From assembly GCF_003853645.1 (NCBI RefSeq), contig NZ_QTPO01000001.1:124001-188000 (forward strand): a stretch of DNA of 64,000 nt, written 5' to 3'. The stretch's first letter is position 1. Each line of letters opens with the position of its first letter. The stretch comes from Burkholderia sp. Bp9143 (GTDB taxonomy: Bacteria; Pseudomonadota; Gammaproteobacteria; Burkholderiales; Burkholderiaceae). Positions 14,975 through 22,903 of this stretch are shown here, in pieces. The notes beneath the pieces are model-generated. The model searched no databases, was not told the origin of the DNA, and saw only the letters and a program-made list of their open reading frames with translations. The translations under genes were made by a program, and so were the position numbers.

Positions 14975-16558
14975 GTGCTTGCTTTCGATTTCTTCTCGCG
15001 GCGCGCATTGCCGTCGATGCTGTCGCTGCCGCATCCATCCCGCCTGCAGGACGCGCGTTCGGCGCCACTGCCATTACGACGCGGGCGTCGCGCCGGTCCC
15101 GCCCTGATGTTGGCCTGTCTTGCGTTCGCGGCACCGGGCATCGCGCGAGCGGCCGACAGCGCCGCTGTGCTGCCGGCCTATCGAGCGCAGACGCACCTGA
15201 ACGGCACGCTCGACAGCGTCGGCGACGACGCGATGGGGCCGCTGCTCGACGCCTGGCTGGCGGCATTCGAACAGCGCCAGCCGGGCATCCGGCGCGGGCC
15301 GCATTGGCGGCATGCCGGCAGCGCAACGGCGTTCGGCGCGCTGATGTTCGGCGACGCCGACATCGCGCCGCTCGCGCGCGAGCCGTTGCCGACGGAATTG
15401 CAGCCGTATGCGCACCAGTTTGCCGGCGACATGATGAAGTCGCCGCTGCTCGTGCGTGTCGCGACGCGCGACGGGCAGGCGGCCTATCTCGCGGTGAACC
15501 GGCGCCCAGGCGCGCCGCTGCCGCCCAGGATCAAGGCCTTCCTGATGTTCGCGCTGAGCAGCGAAGGGCAGGCGGTCGTTGCCGCGCGGAAGGATTTCGC
15601 GCCGCTCGATGCCAGCGCCGCCGCGCAGGAACGCGCGAAGCTCGACGGCTTCCTGCCGCCGCTCGATGCCGCGCTGCCCGACTATCGCCCGGTGGCCGGC
15701 CTGCACGGCGCGATCGACAGCATCGGCAGCGACGGCATGAAGTCGCTGATGGATACGTGGATCGACGCGTTCACGCACGTGCAGGCCGGCGTGCGCAAGG
15801 GCCGCCGCTGGGAGCATCTTGGCACGCTGAACGGCTTTCACGCGCTGCTCGCGGGCGATACGGAGATGGCGCCGATGGGCCGCGAGCTGTGGCCGGACGA
15901 ACGGGCCGCGTATGCGCAGGTCCGCCATCGTGCGGCGCCGCTCGAGATCCGCGTCGCGCGCGGCGGCTTCGACACGCCGCAACGGACCACGGCGCAGGCG
16001 ATCTTCGTGCACCCGGACAACCCGCTCGCCGGCATCACGCTCGCGCAGCTCGCATCGATCCTGCAGCGCAACCCGGGCATCACGCGATGGGGCCAGCTCG
16101 GCCTGACCGGCGAATGGGCCGACCGCCCGATCGCGATCTACATGCCGCCGCATGTCGCGCCCAATGCGATGTCGATGCAGGCCATGGTGCTGCACGGCGG
16201 CGCGTGGAATGCAGCCGTGCACGAGGGATCGATCGACGATACCGCGCACGCGATCGCCCGCGATCCGGGGGCGATCGGCTTCGGCGGACTCGAGGAAGGC
16301 ATTCCCGGCCTCAAGACGCTGGCGGTCGCGCGTGCGGCAGGCGAGCCGTACGTGGCACTCGATGCGCGGAACGCGGCGAGCGGCCGATACCCGCTCACGC
16401 GCTACATGTACATCCGCCTGAACCAGCCGCTCGCACCGCCGGTGAAGGCATTCCTGCGCTACATCCTGAGCCGCGAGGGTCAGGAGCCGGTGCGCTATTC
16501 GGCGTACTTTCCGCTGACCGCGGCCGAGGCGCGTGAAGAGCTGGCGAAGCTCGAATGA
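14975..16558 (+). CDS. Double PstS-like binding protein (half-domain plus full domain)
   Basis: The 527-residue protein starts at GTG, chosen because AGGAGACACTC sits just before it as in its paralogues. A long arginine-containing signal region ends near ARA-AD (about residue 60). The first unit (about 65-225) keeps LNGTLDSVGDDAMGPLLDAW, GDADIAPLAREPLP and the C-terminal APLPPRIKAFLMFALSSEGQ. It lacks the middle segment (VxxDNPIxxLT...TWGDLGL...GEWADRP) and so is a PBP with most of domain II deleted. The second unit (about 230-527) is complete, with IFVHPDNPLAGITLAQLAS and WGQLGLTGEWADRPIAIYM. Each unit ends with the same SxEGQ...LTAAEAREEL-type tail. Such a tandem is unusual, and whether the half-domain binds ligand is unknown. 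Confidence 0.8.
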   Translation: MLAFDFFSRRALPSMLSLPHPSRLQDARSAPLPLRRGRRAGPALMLACLAFAAPGIARAADSAAVLPAYRAQTHLNGTLDSVGDDAMGPLLDAWLAAFEQRQPGIRRGPHWRHAGSATAFGALMFGDADIAPLAREPLPTELQPYAHQFAGDMMKSPLLVRVATRDGQAAYLAVNRRPGAPLPPRIKAFLMFALSSEGQAVVAARKDFAPLDASAAAQERAKLDGFLPPLDAALPDYRPVAGLHGAIDSIGSDGMKSLMDTWIDAFTHVQAGVRKGRRWEHLGTLNGFHALLAGDTEMAPMGRELWPDERAAYAQVRHRAAPLEIRVARGGFDTPQRTTAQAIFVHPDNPLAGITLAQLASILQRNPGITRWGQLGLTGEWADRPIAIYMPPHVAPNAMSMQAMVLHGGAWNAAVHEGSIDDTAHAIARDPGAIGFGGLEEGIPGLKTLAVARAAGEPYVALDARNAASGRYPLTRYMYIRLNQPLAPPVKAFLRYILSREGQEPVRYSAYFPLTAAEAREELAKLE

Positions 16559-16619
16559 CCGGCTCGCGCGCGTGTCCCGCCGCAGTCCGCGCGTACGTCG
16601 CGTCATCCCTGAACAGGGA

Positions 16620-16646
16620 TTCATTTTCCGTTCAGCCTGATTTTAA
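16620..16646 (+). promoter_or_regulatory. 11-bp direct-repeat operator of the ABC importer operon
   Basis: TTCAT (16620) and TTCAG (16631) are exactly 11 bp apart, followed by a degenerate TTTAA at 16642. The array lies about 115-140 bases before the binding-protein gene at 16760, the same distance as at 14975. A TATAAC about 10 bases further could be a -10 box. Confidence 0.6.
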
Positions 16647-16759
16647 GGTTGCTCCGTATAACTGAAATCGTTCCGTGAACCCCTGCGCGCGGCCGGGAAA
16701 CAGGCGCAAGCGCAGGGCAGGCGGTACGCCACACCTATCGACTCTGGAGGAGACATCCC

Positions 16760-17767
16760 ATGAAACGCACTGTCCTGCACATCGCCCTCGGCGCGCTGGC
16801 ACTCGGGACGCTGGCCCCGGCCGCGCAAGCCGGCGAGAAGATCACGCTGATGGTCGGCGGCATGGAAAAGCAGATCTACCTGCCGGCCAAGCTCGCCGAG
16901 CGGCTCGGCTATTTCAAGGAGCAGGGCCTCGACGTCGAGCTCGTCAACGAGGCGGCCGGCGTCGATGCGGAGAACGAGCTGATCGCCGGCGGCGTGCAGG
17001 GCGTCGTCGGTTTCTACGACCACACGATCGACCTGCAGGCGAAGGGCAAGTACATCCAGTCCGTCGTGCAGTTCAGCCACACGCCGGGCGAAGTCGAGCT
17101 GATCTCGACGAAGGTCGCCGACAAGGTCAAGTCGCCCGCCGATTTCCGCGGCCTGACGCTCGGCGTGACGGGGCTCGGCTCGTCGACCAACTTTCTCACG
17201 CAGTACCTCGGCGTGTCGCACGGCGTGAAGACGTCGGAGATGACGTCGCTGCCGGTCGGCGCCGGCAATACGTTCATCGCCGCGATCAAGCAGGGCAAGA
17301 TCGACGGCGGCATGACGACCGAGCCGACCGTGTCGCGCCTCGTCAACGGCGGCGACGCGAAGGTGCTCGTCGACCTGCGCTCGCCCGAAAGCACGCAGAA
17401 GTGGCTCGGCGGGCTGTACCCGGCCGCGAGCCTCTACATGGAGAACGGCTGGGTGCAGTCGCACAAGGCAACGGTGCAGAAGCTCGCCAACGCGTTCGTC
17501 AAGACGCTGCGCTACATCAACACGCACAGCGCCGACGAGATCACCGCGCAGATGCCGGCCGACTACTACGCGGGCGACCGCGCGATGTACGTGAAGGCGC
17601 TGGCGGCCGGCAAGGTGACGTTCATTCCGGATGGCCGCATGCCGGAATCGGGCCCCGCGACCGTGCTGAAGGTGCTGTCGGCGTTCGACAAGGCCGTGTC
17701 GGGCCACAAGATCGATCTGGCGAAGACCTATACGACCGAGTTCGTCAACGCCGTGCAGATCAAGTAA
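16760..17767 (+). CDS. NMT1/SsuA-like ABC substrate-binding protein
   Basis: The 335-residue periplasmic protein has a 24-residue signal peptide (cleavage AQA-GEK). It is a NitT/TauT-type binding protein: LPAKLAERLGYFKEQGLDVE, the anchoring region EAAGVDAENELIAGGVQGVV, ADFRGLTLGVTGLGSSTNFL and GKIDGGMTTEPTVSRLV. These proteins bind nitrate, sulfonates, thiamine precursors or similar small organics and hand them to a two-helix-bundle permease. It heads an ATPase/permease operon, with GGAGGAGACATCCC before the start. The segment TLRYINTHSADEI and GRMPESG near its C-terminus reappear almost unchanged in the protein at 28831, marking the two as paralogues. The substrate is not evident. Confidence 0.9.
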   Translation: MKRTVLHIALGALALGTLAPAAQAGEKITLMVGGMEKQIYLPAKLAERLGYFKEQGLDVELVNEAAGVDAENELIAGGVQGVVGFYDHTIDLQAKGKYIQSVVQFSHTPGEVELISTKVADKVKSPADFRGLTLGVTGLGSSTNFLTQYLGVSHGVKTSEMTSLPVGAGNTFIAAIKQGKIDGGMTTEPTVSRLVNGGDAKVLVDLRSPESTQKWLGGLYPAASLYMENGWVQSHKATVQKLANAFVKTLRYINTHSADEITAQMPADYYAGDRAMYVKALAAGKVTFIPDGRMPESGPATVLKVLSAFDKAVSGHKIDLAKTYTTEFVNAVQIK

Positions 17768-17776
17768 GCATGCGCG

Positions 17777-17806
17777 CCGCGGCGGCCCGGCAGCGGGCCG
17801 CCGCGG
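17777..17806 (+). terminator. Very stable intercistronic hairpin in the ABC operon
   Basis: A perfect 13-bp GC stem, CCGCGGCGGCCCG with CGGGCCGCCGCGG, has a 4-base loop, 10 bases after the binding-protein stop and 41 bases before the ATPase start. No U-tract follows. This is the usual place for a 3' stabiliser that keeps the binding-protein message in excess over the membrane components. Confidence 0.65.
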
Positions 17807-17847
17807 GCGCTGCGTCGATTCCAACCTGTTTCCATAGGTGGCACTCC

Positions 17848-18675
17848 ATGACAGCCCCAGCCTCATCGGCAACCCTGCCGGACCCCGTCGCCGCGCCGGC
17901 CGACGTCCCGGCCATTGAACTCGATCGCGTCAGCCGCCGCTTCGTCAGCCCGGAAGGCAAGGCGATCATGGCGCTGCAGAATTTCAGCATGACCGTCGCC
18001 AAGGGCGAATTCTGCGCCGTGGTCGGCCCGACCGGCTGCGGCAAGTCGACCACGCTCAGCCTGATCACGGGCCTCGCCACGCCGAGCGCCGGCGCGGTCA
18101 GGATCTGGGGCGAACCCGTCACCGGCATCGACCGCCGGATCGGCTTCGTGTTCCAGTCCGACGCGGTGTTCCCGTGGAAGAGCGTGCTCGACAACGTCGC
18201 TGCCGGCCCGCTGTATCGCGGCGAGAAGAAGGCACTGGCGTATGAACGCGCGATGGAATGGATACGTCGCGTCGGCCTCGCGCGCTTCGAGCGTCACTAT
18301 CCGCACCAGCTCTCCGGCGGCATGCGCAAGCGCGTGGCGCTCGCGCAGACCTTCATCAACGAGCCCGAGATCCTGCTGATGGACGAGCCGTTCTCGGCGC
18401 TCGACGTGCAGACGCGCACGCTGATGCAGGACGAGCTGCTGCACTTGTGGAGCGTCAACGGCGCGTCGGTGGTGTTCGTCACGCACGACATCGAGGAGGC
18501 CATCGCGCTCGCGGACAAGGTGTTCGTGCTGACGTCGGGTCCCGCGACCGTGAAGACGTCCTACGAAATCGACCTGCCGCGGCCGCGCGACGTCGCGGAA
18601 TCGCGCTATTCGCCGCGCTTTATCGAACTGTCGCGCCAGATCTGGAACGATCTGCGCGACGAGGTCCACATCTGA
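17848..18675 (+). CDS. NitT/TauT-type ABC transporter ATPase
   Basis: The 275-residue ATPase energises the importer from the cytoplasmic side. Motifs in order are Walker A GPTGCGKSTTLSLI, Q-loop VFQSDAVFPWKSVLDNVAAG, signature HQLSGGMRKRVALAQ, Walker B EILLMDEPFSALD, D-loop and the switch histidine in FVTHDIEEAIALAD. The C-terminal region (YEIDLPRPRDVAESRYSPRF) is typical for SsuB/TauB relatives. An N-terminal alanine/proline-rich extension of about 25 residues is a little longer than usual. It is followed 27 bases later by the permease gene. All catalytic residues are present, so it should be active. Confidence 0.93.
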   Translation: MTAPASSATLPDPVAAPADVPAIELDRVSRRFVSPEGKAIMALQNFSMTVAKGEFCAVVGPTGCGKSTTLSLITGLATPSAGAVRIWGEPVTGIDRRIGFVFQSDAVFPWKSVLDNVAAGPLYRGEKKALAYERAMEWIRRVGLARFERHYPHQLSGGMRKRVALAQTFINEPEILLMDEPFSALDVQTRTLMQDELLHLWSVNGASVVFVTHDIEEAIALADKVFVLTSGPATVKTSYEIDLPRPRDVAESRYSPRFIELSRQIWNDLRDEVHI

Positions 18676-18702
18676 GCGCCCGAGGGCGCGTCGAGGAATC
18701 GC

Positions 18703-19572
18703 ATGAATACGTCAATGACAGGAAGTGCCGCGCACGAGCGCGAAATGCGGCAGGTGGAAGTGAAGGCGCAGGCGAGCATGCGTCGGCGCCAGGCGCTGGT
18801 TTATGTGCTCCGGGTGGCCGTGCTGGTCGTGACGCTGGGCGGCTGGGAGCTGAGCGGCCGCCTGGGCTGGATCGACCCGTTCTTCTTCTCGATGCCGTCG
18901 ATGATCGTCGCGCAGATCGCGCAGTGGCTCATCGAGGGCACGTCGCAAGGCCCGTTGTGGGTGCAGGTGCTGGTGACGCTGGAGGAAACCGCGCTCGGCT
19001 TCCTGATCGGCAGCGTCGGCGGCGTGCTGGCCGGCATCGCGCTGGGGCGCAACAAGCTGCTCGCCGACGTCTTCAGCCTCTACATCAAGATCGCGAACTC
19101 GATCCCGCGCGTGGTGCTCGGCTCGGTGTTCATCATCGCGCTGGGGCTCGGCATGGCGTCGAAGGTCGCGCTGGCGGTCGTGATGGTGTTCTTCGTGGTG
19201 TTCGCCAATGCGTTCCAGGGCGTGCGCGAGGCCGACCGCAACCTGATCGCGAACGCGCACATCCTCGGCGCATCGAAGCGCGACGTGACGCTGACGGTCG
19301 TGCTGCCGGCCGCGATGAGCTGGATTCTCGCGAGCCTGCACGTGAGCTTCGGCTTTGCGCTGGTCGGTGCGGTGGTCGGGGAGTTCCTCGGCTCGAGGCA
19401 GGGCATCGGGCTGCTGATCTCGACCGCGCAAGGCGCGTTCAACGCGGCCGGCGTATTCGCCGCGATGATCGTGCTCGCCGTCGTCGCGCTGGGCGCGGAG
19501 TTCGTGCTCACGCAGTTCGAGAACCGGCTGCTCAAGTGGCGCCCGCCGCAGTTCTCCGACGCGGGTCACTGA
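18703..19572 (+). CDS. NitT/TauT-type ABC transporter permease
   Basis: The 289-residue inner-membrane protein has about six membrane segments and the EAA loop that contacts the ATPase (NAHILGASKRDVTLTVVLPAAM, with the conserved G). The start of the fold reads WIDPFFFSMPSMIVAQIAQW, typical of SsuC/TauC. A basic cytoplasmic N-terminus of ~35 residues precedes the first helix (VLRVAVLVVTLGGWELSG). It completes the SBP-ATPase-permease set at 16760-19572. There is only one permease gene for two NMT1-like binding proteins in the locus (16760 and 28831), so both may feed it. Confidence 0.93.
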   Translation: MNTSMTGSAAHEREMRQVEVKAQASMRRRQALVYVLRVAVLVVTLGGWELSGRLGWIDPFFFSMPSMIVAQIAQWLIEGTSQGPLWVQVLVTLEETALGFLIGSVGGVLAGIALGRNKLLADVFSLYIKIANSIPRVVLGSVFIIALGLGMASKVALAVVMVFFVVFANAFQGVREADRNLIANAHILGASKRDVTLTVVLPAAMSWILASLHVSFGFALVGAVVGEFLGSRQGIGLLISTAQGAFNAAGVFAAMIVLAVVALGAEFVLTQFENRLLKWRPPQFSDAGH

Positions 19573-19581
19573 TCGCCGCGC

Positions 19582-19618
19582 GCCGGGCCGGTCCGCGCGT
19601 GTGACGGACCGGCCCGGC
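19582..19618 (+). terminator. Long hairpin after the ABC permease gene
   Basis: A perfect 14-bp stem, GCCGGGCCGGTCCG with CGGACCGGCCCGGC, has a 9-base loop and begins 10 bases after the stop. Only a weak U-tract (ATTCC) follows. It probably ends or attenuates the ABC transcript before the outer-membrane barrel gene. Confidence 0.65.
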
Positions 19619-19757
19619 ATTCCATCTTCGGCGTGGCCGTCGCCGCGCCGCGTCTGTTCCGGTTCCCCCTGTCTTTCATCCGACCTATCGCGTTGCCGCG
19701 TGACGGCGGGCGTTCGCCCGCGGCCCGGCCCACCTTTCGCTCAGGAGAATCCGCCTC

Positions 19758-20552
19758 ATGCCATTCACCCGTGATCCGGCCGCGCGCCGCGCGCCGCGTC
19801 GCACGCGTTTCGTCCACGCGATGCTCGCCGTCGGCACATGCCTGTTCAGTCATGCCGCGCTTGCCGGCCCGCCGTTCGTGACCGACGATCCCGAGCCTGT
19901 CGAGCGTGGGCACTTCGAGATCGATACCGCCGCGTCGGGCACCGTGCGGCAGGGCAGTCACGCCGGGCTGCTGCCGGGTGTCGAGGTCAATTACGGGCTG
20001 CTGGACAACCTGCAGGTCAGCGTCAATGCCGGGATGGCCTTCATGCACGCGAGCGGGGATCGCACGCATTACGGCTTCGGCGATACCGAGCTGGGCGCGA
20101 AGTACCGCTTCATCACCGAGGACGACACGGGCTGGCGTCCGCAGGTCGCGTTCGCGCCGAGCGTCACGCTGCCGACCGGCAACGATCGCCTCGGCCTCGG
20201 TGACGGGCATGCGCACGTGCTGCTGCCGCTGTGGATGCAGAAATCGATCGGCGACTGGACGACGTTCGGCGGCGGCGGTTACGTCGTCAATCGTCATGCG
20301 GGCCGGAACGGCTACTGGACGGCCGGCTGGGCCGCGTTGCGCAAGTTCGGCGACAGGCTCCAGCTCGGCGGCGAGGTCTTCTATACGGGCGCGGCGAGCG
20401 TGGACGACCCGTCGGCGGTCGGCTTCAACCTCGGCGGCATCTACGGGATGACCGAGCACGACCGCATCCTGTTCTCGTTCGGGCGCGGCATCACGCACGT
20501 GAGCGACACCAACCGCTTTTCCTATTACGTCGGGTACCAGCGCGACCTGTGA
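19758..20552 (+). CDS. Outer-membrane beta-barrel protein (phenol-pathway MetA-like family)
   Basis: The 264-residue protein has a signal sequence with a long basic start (cleavage ALA-GPP at about 36). The family opener PFVTDDPEPVERGHFEID follows, then alternating amphipathic strands (GLLDNLQVSVNAGMAFMHA, GFGDTELGAKYRFITEDD, FAPSVTLPTGNDRLGLGDG, and so on), ending YYVGYQRDL. This matches the 'transporter'/MetA-pathway-of-phenol-degradation barrels, which are thought to pass small organics across the outer membrane. A GGAG ribosome site precedes the start. It lies between the ABC operon and the convergent sensor kinase, so a role as outer-membrane channel for the same ligand is a reasonable inference. 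Confidence 0.8.
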   Translation: MPFTRDPAARRAPRRTRFVHAMLAVGTCLFSHAALAGPPFVTDDPEPVERGHFEIDTAASGTVRQGSHAGLLPGVEVNYGLLDNLQVSVNAGMAFMHASGDRTHYGFGDTELGAKYRFITEDDTGWRPQVAFAPSVTLPTGNDRLGLGDGHAHVLLPLWMQKSIGDWTTFGGGGYVVNRHAGRNGYWTAGWAALRKFGDRLQLGGEVFYTGAASVDDPSAVGFNLGGIYGMTEHDRILFSFGRGITHVSDTNRFSYYVGYQRDL

Positions 20553-20584
20553 CGCGTGACCCGTGACGCACGCACGCGGCGCGC

Positions 20585-22000
20585 TCAGGCCGCGCCGGTG
20601 GGGTGGAACGTGCTGGCCGCGACGTTGCCGGCGGTGTCGGGCGCCGTCGTCGCGGGAATCTCGAAGACCACGGTCAGCCCGCGGCCGCCGGGCCCGGCTT
20701 CGGCGAAGATGCGCCCGCCGTGCAGCTCCACGATGCTGCGGCAGATCGCGAGGCCCAGGCCGCTGCCTTTATCCTCGTTGCCCGGACGATTGACGCGCAC
20801 GAAGCGTTCGAAGATGCGCTCGCGCTGTTCGGCCGCGACGCCGGGCCCTTCATCCTCGACACACACCTGCCAGCACTGGTTCATCAGCGTGGAGCGCAAC
20901 GTGATGCGGCTGCCCGCGGGCGAGGCAGCGAGCGCGTTGCTGAGCAGGTTCAGCAGCACCTGCCGGATCCACTTCGGCTCGATCGCGACGAGGCCGCTGC
21001 CGTGATGCGTGAGGAAGAAGCGCTGCTCGCGGTATTCGGCGAGCACGTGTGCGTCCTGCGCGAAACCTTGCAGAAACGGTTCCGGATCCTGCGGCCGCAG
21101 GTCCAGCGTGATCGCGCGCGCGTCGGCGCGCGACAGGAACAGCAGGTCCTCGATGATGCGATTGAGCTGCGCCAGTTCCTTGATCTGGATCTGCACGGAT
21201 TGCTCCTGCCCGGGCGTCAGCTGGCCGTCGACGACGAGCTTCTCGGCCTGCAGGCGCACCAGCGTCAGCGGTGTCTTGAGCTCGTGCGACGCTTCGGCGG
21301 TAAACCGGCGGATCTGGTTGAACGAATCCTCGAGGCGGTCGAACATCTGGTTGAGCAGGCGCGCGAGATCCGAGATCTCGTCACGCGCGCGCGACACCGG
21401 GATCCGTTCGCTCAGGTTGTCGGAGCGGATGCGGTCGGCCGTGTCCTGGATCAGCCGCAGCGGCCGCAGCGCCATCCGGCTCAATCCGTAGCCGATCACG
21501 CTGCTGACCGCGATCATCACGACGAGCAGCCCGTAGAACGTGCGTTCGTACGCGCTCATCACCACGCGTACGTGGCCCTTCGACGTCGCGATCACGACCG
21601 TGTAGGGGCCGAGCGCGAACTTGCCGGCGCGCAGCTCGCCGAGGCCTTTGACGTTCTCATTGAACGCCTGCTGCCGGCCCGACGGCGCGAGATCGTGCCC
21701 GTGCAGCCCCGGCGATCGGAATACGACCGCGCCGCCGGGCCCGTAGATCTCGGTGAAGAACAGTTCCAGGTTGTCGCTCGACATTGCCTGCACGCGCTGG
21801 CGCCACTCGACTTCCGACGGCGTGGCGCCGAGCGGCGCGATGCTCGCGCGGATCTGTTCGAATTCCGATTGATTGAGCAGGTCCAGCGCGTGGATCGCAT
21901 GGCCTTCGATGAAGTACCGTCCGGCCAGGAACAGCGAAGCGAACGTGACGGTCGATGCGAGAACGTAGCTGAGCGCGAGGCGCGCGCCGATGGATTTCAT
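20585..22000 (-). CDS. Sensor histidine kinase of the HPEL/PstS locus
   Basis: The 471-residue membrane kinase has a first membrane helix at about 8-28, a periplasmic domain of ~140 residues with no recognised ligand fold, and a second helix around 175-195 (GLLVVMIAVSSVIGYGL). A HAMP domain (MALRPLRLIQDTADRI) follows, then the H-box EASHELKTPLTLVRL, N-box LLNLLSNALA, G1 EDEGPGV and G2 GSGLGLAI. The start overlaps the response-regulator stop by ATGA, so the two are co-translated. It is convergent with the barrel gene, 32 bases away. By position it should control the 11-bp-repeat promoters around it; the stimulus is unknown. Confidence 0.93.
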   Translation of the reverse strand: MKSIGARLALSYVLASTVTFASLFLAGRYFIEGHAIHALDLLNQSEFEQIRASIAPLGATPSEVEWRQRVQAMSSDNLELFFTEIYGPGGAVVFRSPGLHGHDLAPSGRQQAFNENVKGLGELRAGKFALGPYTVVIATSKGHVRVVMSAYERTFYGLLVVMIAVSSVIGYGLSRMALRPLRLIQDTADRIRSDNLSERIPVSRARDEISDLARLLNQMFDRLEDSFNQIRRFTAEASHELKTPLTLVRLQAEKLVVDGQLTPGQEQSVQIQIKELAQLNRIIEDLLFLSRADARAITLDLRPQDPEPFLQGFAQDAHVLAEYREQRFFLTHHGSGLVAIEPKWIRQVLLNLLSNALAASPAGSRITLRSTLMNQCWQVCVEDEGPGVAAEQRERIFERFVRVNRPGNEDKGSGLGLAICRSIVELHGGRIFAEAGPGGRGLTVVFEIPATTAPDTAGNVAASTFHPTGAA

Positions 22001-22662
22001 ATCAATTGGTAGCCGACGCCGCGCACCGTCTTGAACAGCGGCTTGCCGAGCGGCGCCTCGAACTTGCCGCGCAGCCGGCTCATGTAGACGTCGAGCAGGT
22101 TGGTGTCGACATCGTAATGCGATTCCCAGATCTTCTCGGCAATGAGCGTGCGTGTCAGGATGCGGCCGGGGTTCTGAAGGAAGATCTCCAGCAGCGCGAA
22201 CTCGCGGCTCGTCAGGTCGATCGGCTTGCCGTTCAGGTGGACGGTGCGGCTCAGCAGGTCGAGCTTGATGCCCTGGTGCTGCAGCACGGTTTCCTTGACG
22301 GACGACTGGCGACGCAGCAGCGAGCGCATGCGTGCGAGCAATTCCTCGATGCTGAACGGCTTGGGCAGGTAGTCGTCGGCGCCGACGTCGAGCCCCTTCA
22401 CGCGATCCTCGACCGCATCGCGCGCGCTCAGGATCAGCACCGGTTCGTTGAAGCCGGCCGAGCGCCATTCGCGCAGCAGGTCGAGGCCGTCGCCGTCGGG
22501 CAGGCCGAGGTCGAGCACGATCACGTCGTAGCTCGACTCGCACAGCGCTTCGCGCGCCTGTGCGCAGCTCTCGACCCACGTCACCGTGTACGCGCGTTCG
22601 GTGAGCGCCTGCTTGAGAAACAGGCCGAGCTTGCGCTGGTCTTCCAGGATGAGGATCTTCAT
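21997..22662 (-). CDS. OmpR/PhoB-family response regulator of the HPEL/PstS locus
   Basis: The 221-residue regulator has a receiver domain (acidic pocket ED at residues 7-8, phospho-acceptor Asp in VIVLDLGLPDGDGL, Thr/Ser and Lys in LILSA and PKPFSIEE) and a winged-helix DNA-binding domain (SREFALLEIFLQNPGRI, VDTNLLDVYMSRLRGKFE, KTVRGVGYQLI). Members of this family bind direct repeats spaced 10-11 bp. Exactly such repeats (TTCAG/TTCAT) lie before this gene and before five or more neighbouring transcription units, so it is the best candidate for their activator. It lies first in the operon with the kinase. Confidence 0.94.
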   Translation of the reverse strand: MKILILEDQRKLGLFLKQALTERAYTVTWVESCAQAREALCESSYDVIVLDLGLPDGDGLDLLREWRSAGFNEPVLILSARDAVEDRVKGLDVGADDYLPKPFSIEELLARMRSLLRRQSSVKETVLQHQGIKLDLLSRTVHLNGKPIDLTSREFALLEIFLQNPGRILTRTLIAEKIWESHYDVDTNLLDVYMSRLRGKFEAPLGKPLFKTVRGVGYQLI

Positions 22663-22768
22663 GATGAAAACTGCCTGTCAGGGTAGTTTCAGGCTAGCGC
22701 AGCGCGTACGCCGTGACAAGCGAGGCATGGGGCAGGGCGGGGTTTATGCTGATCATTCTGAACACGAA

Positions 22769-22795
22769 TTCAGGTAGCGTTCATGTCCGGTTCAG
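22769..22795 (+). promoter_or_regulatory. Triple 11-bp direct-repeat operator between regulator and reductase genes
   Basis: TTCAG, TTCAT and TTCAG start at 22769, 22780 and 22791, exactly 11 bp apart. An inverted TTCTGAA overlaps upstream at 22758. The array lies in the divergent gap between the response regulator (start 22662) and the reductase gene (start near 22904), so it could serve autoregulation and activation of the reductase-receptor operon. Confidence 0.75.
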
Positions 22796-22873
22796 ATTCG
22801 TCACACGCCCGCGTATCGCGGGCAATGCGAACGACGCGCGACGAATCGGGACTTACCCCGACATCCCCCCAAA

Positions 22874-22889
22874 TTCAGCTTTCATTCAG
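22874..22889 (+). promoter_or_regulatory. Second 11-bp repeat pair near the reductase start
   Basis: TTCAG at 22874 and 22885 are exactly 11 bp apart, 15-30 bases before the probable start codon of the reductase gene. Its closeness to the start would fit repression or a second promoter element; the array at 22769 is the better activator site. Confidence 0.5.
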
Positions 22890-22903
22890 GTTTGCCGACA
22901 AAG

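Noticed and set aside
11553..16558. Calling the three PstS-like proteins a phosphate (Pst) system
   Set aside because: No PstC, PstA, PstB or PhoU is in the window, the binding proteins are divergent, and one has a deleted domain. The phosphate label would overstate the evidence.
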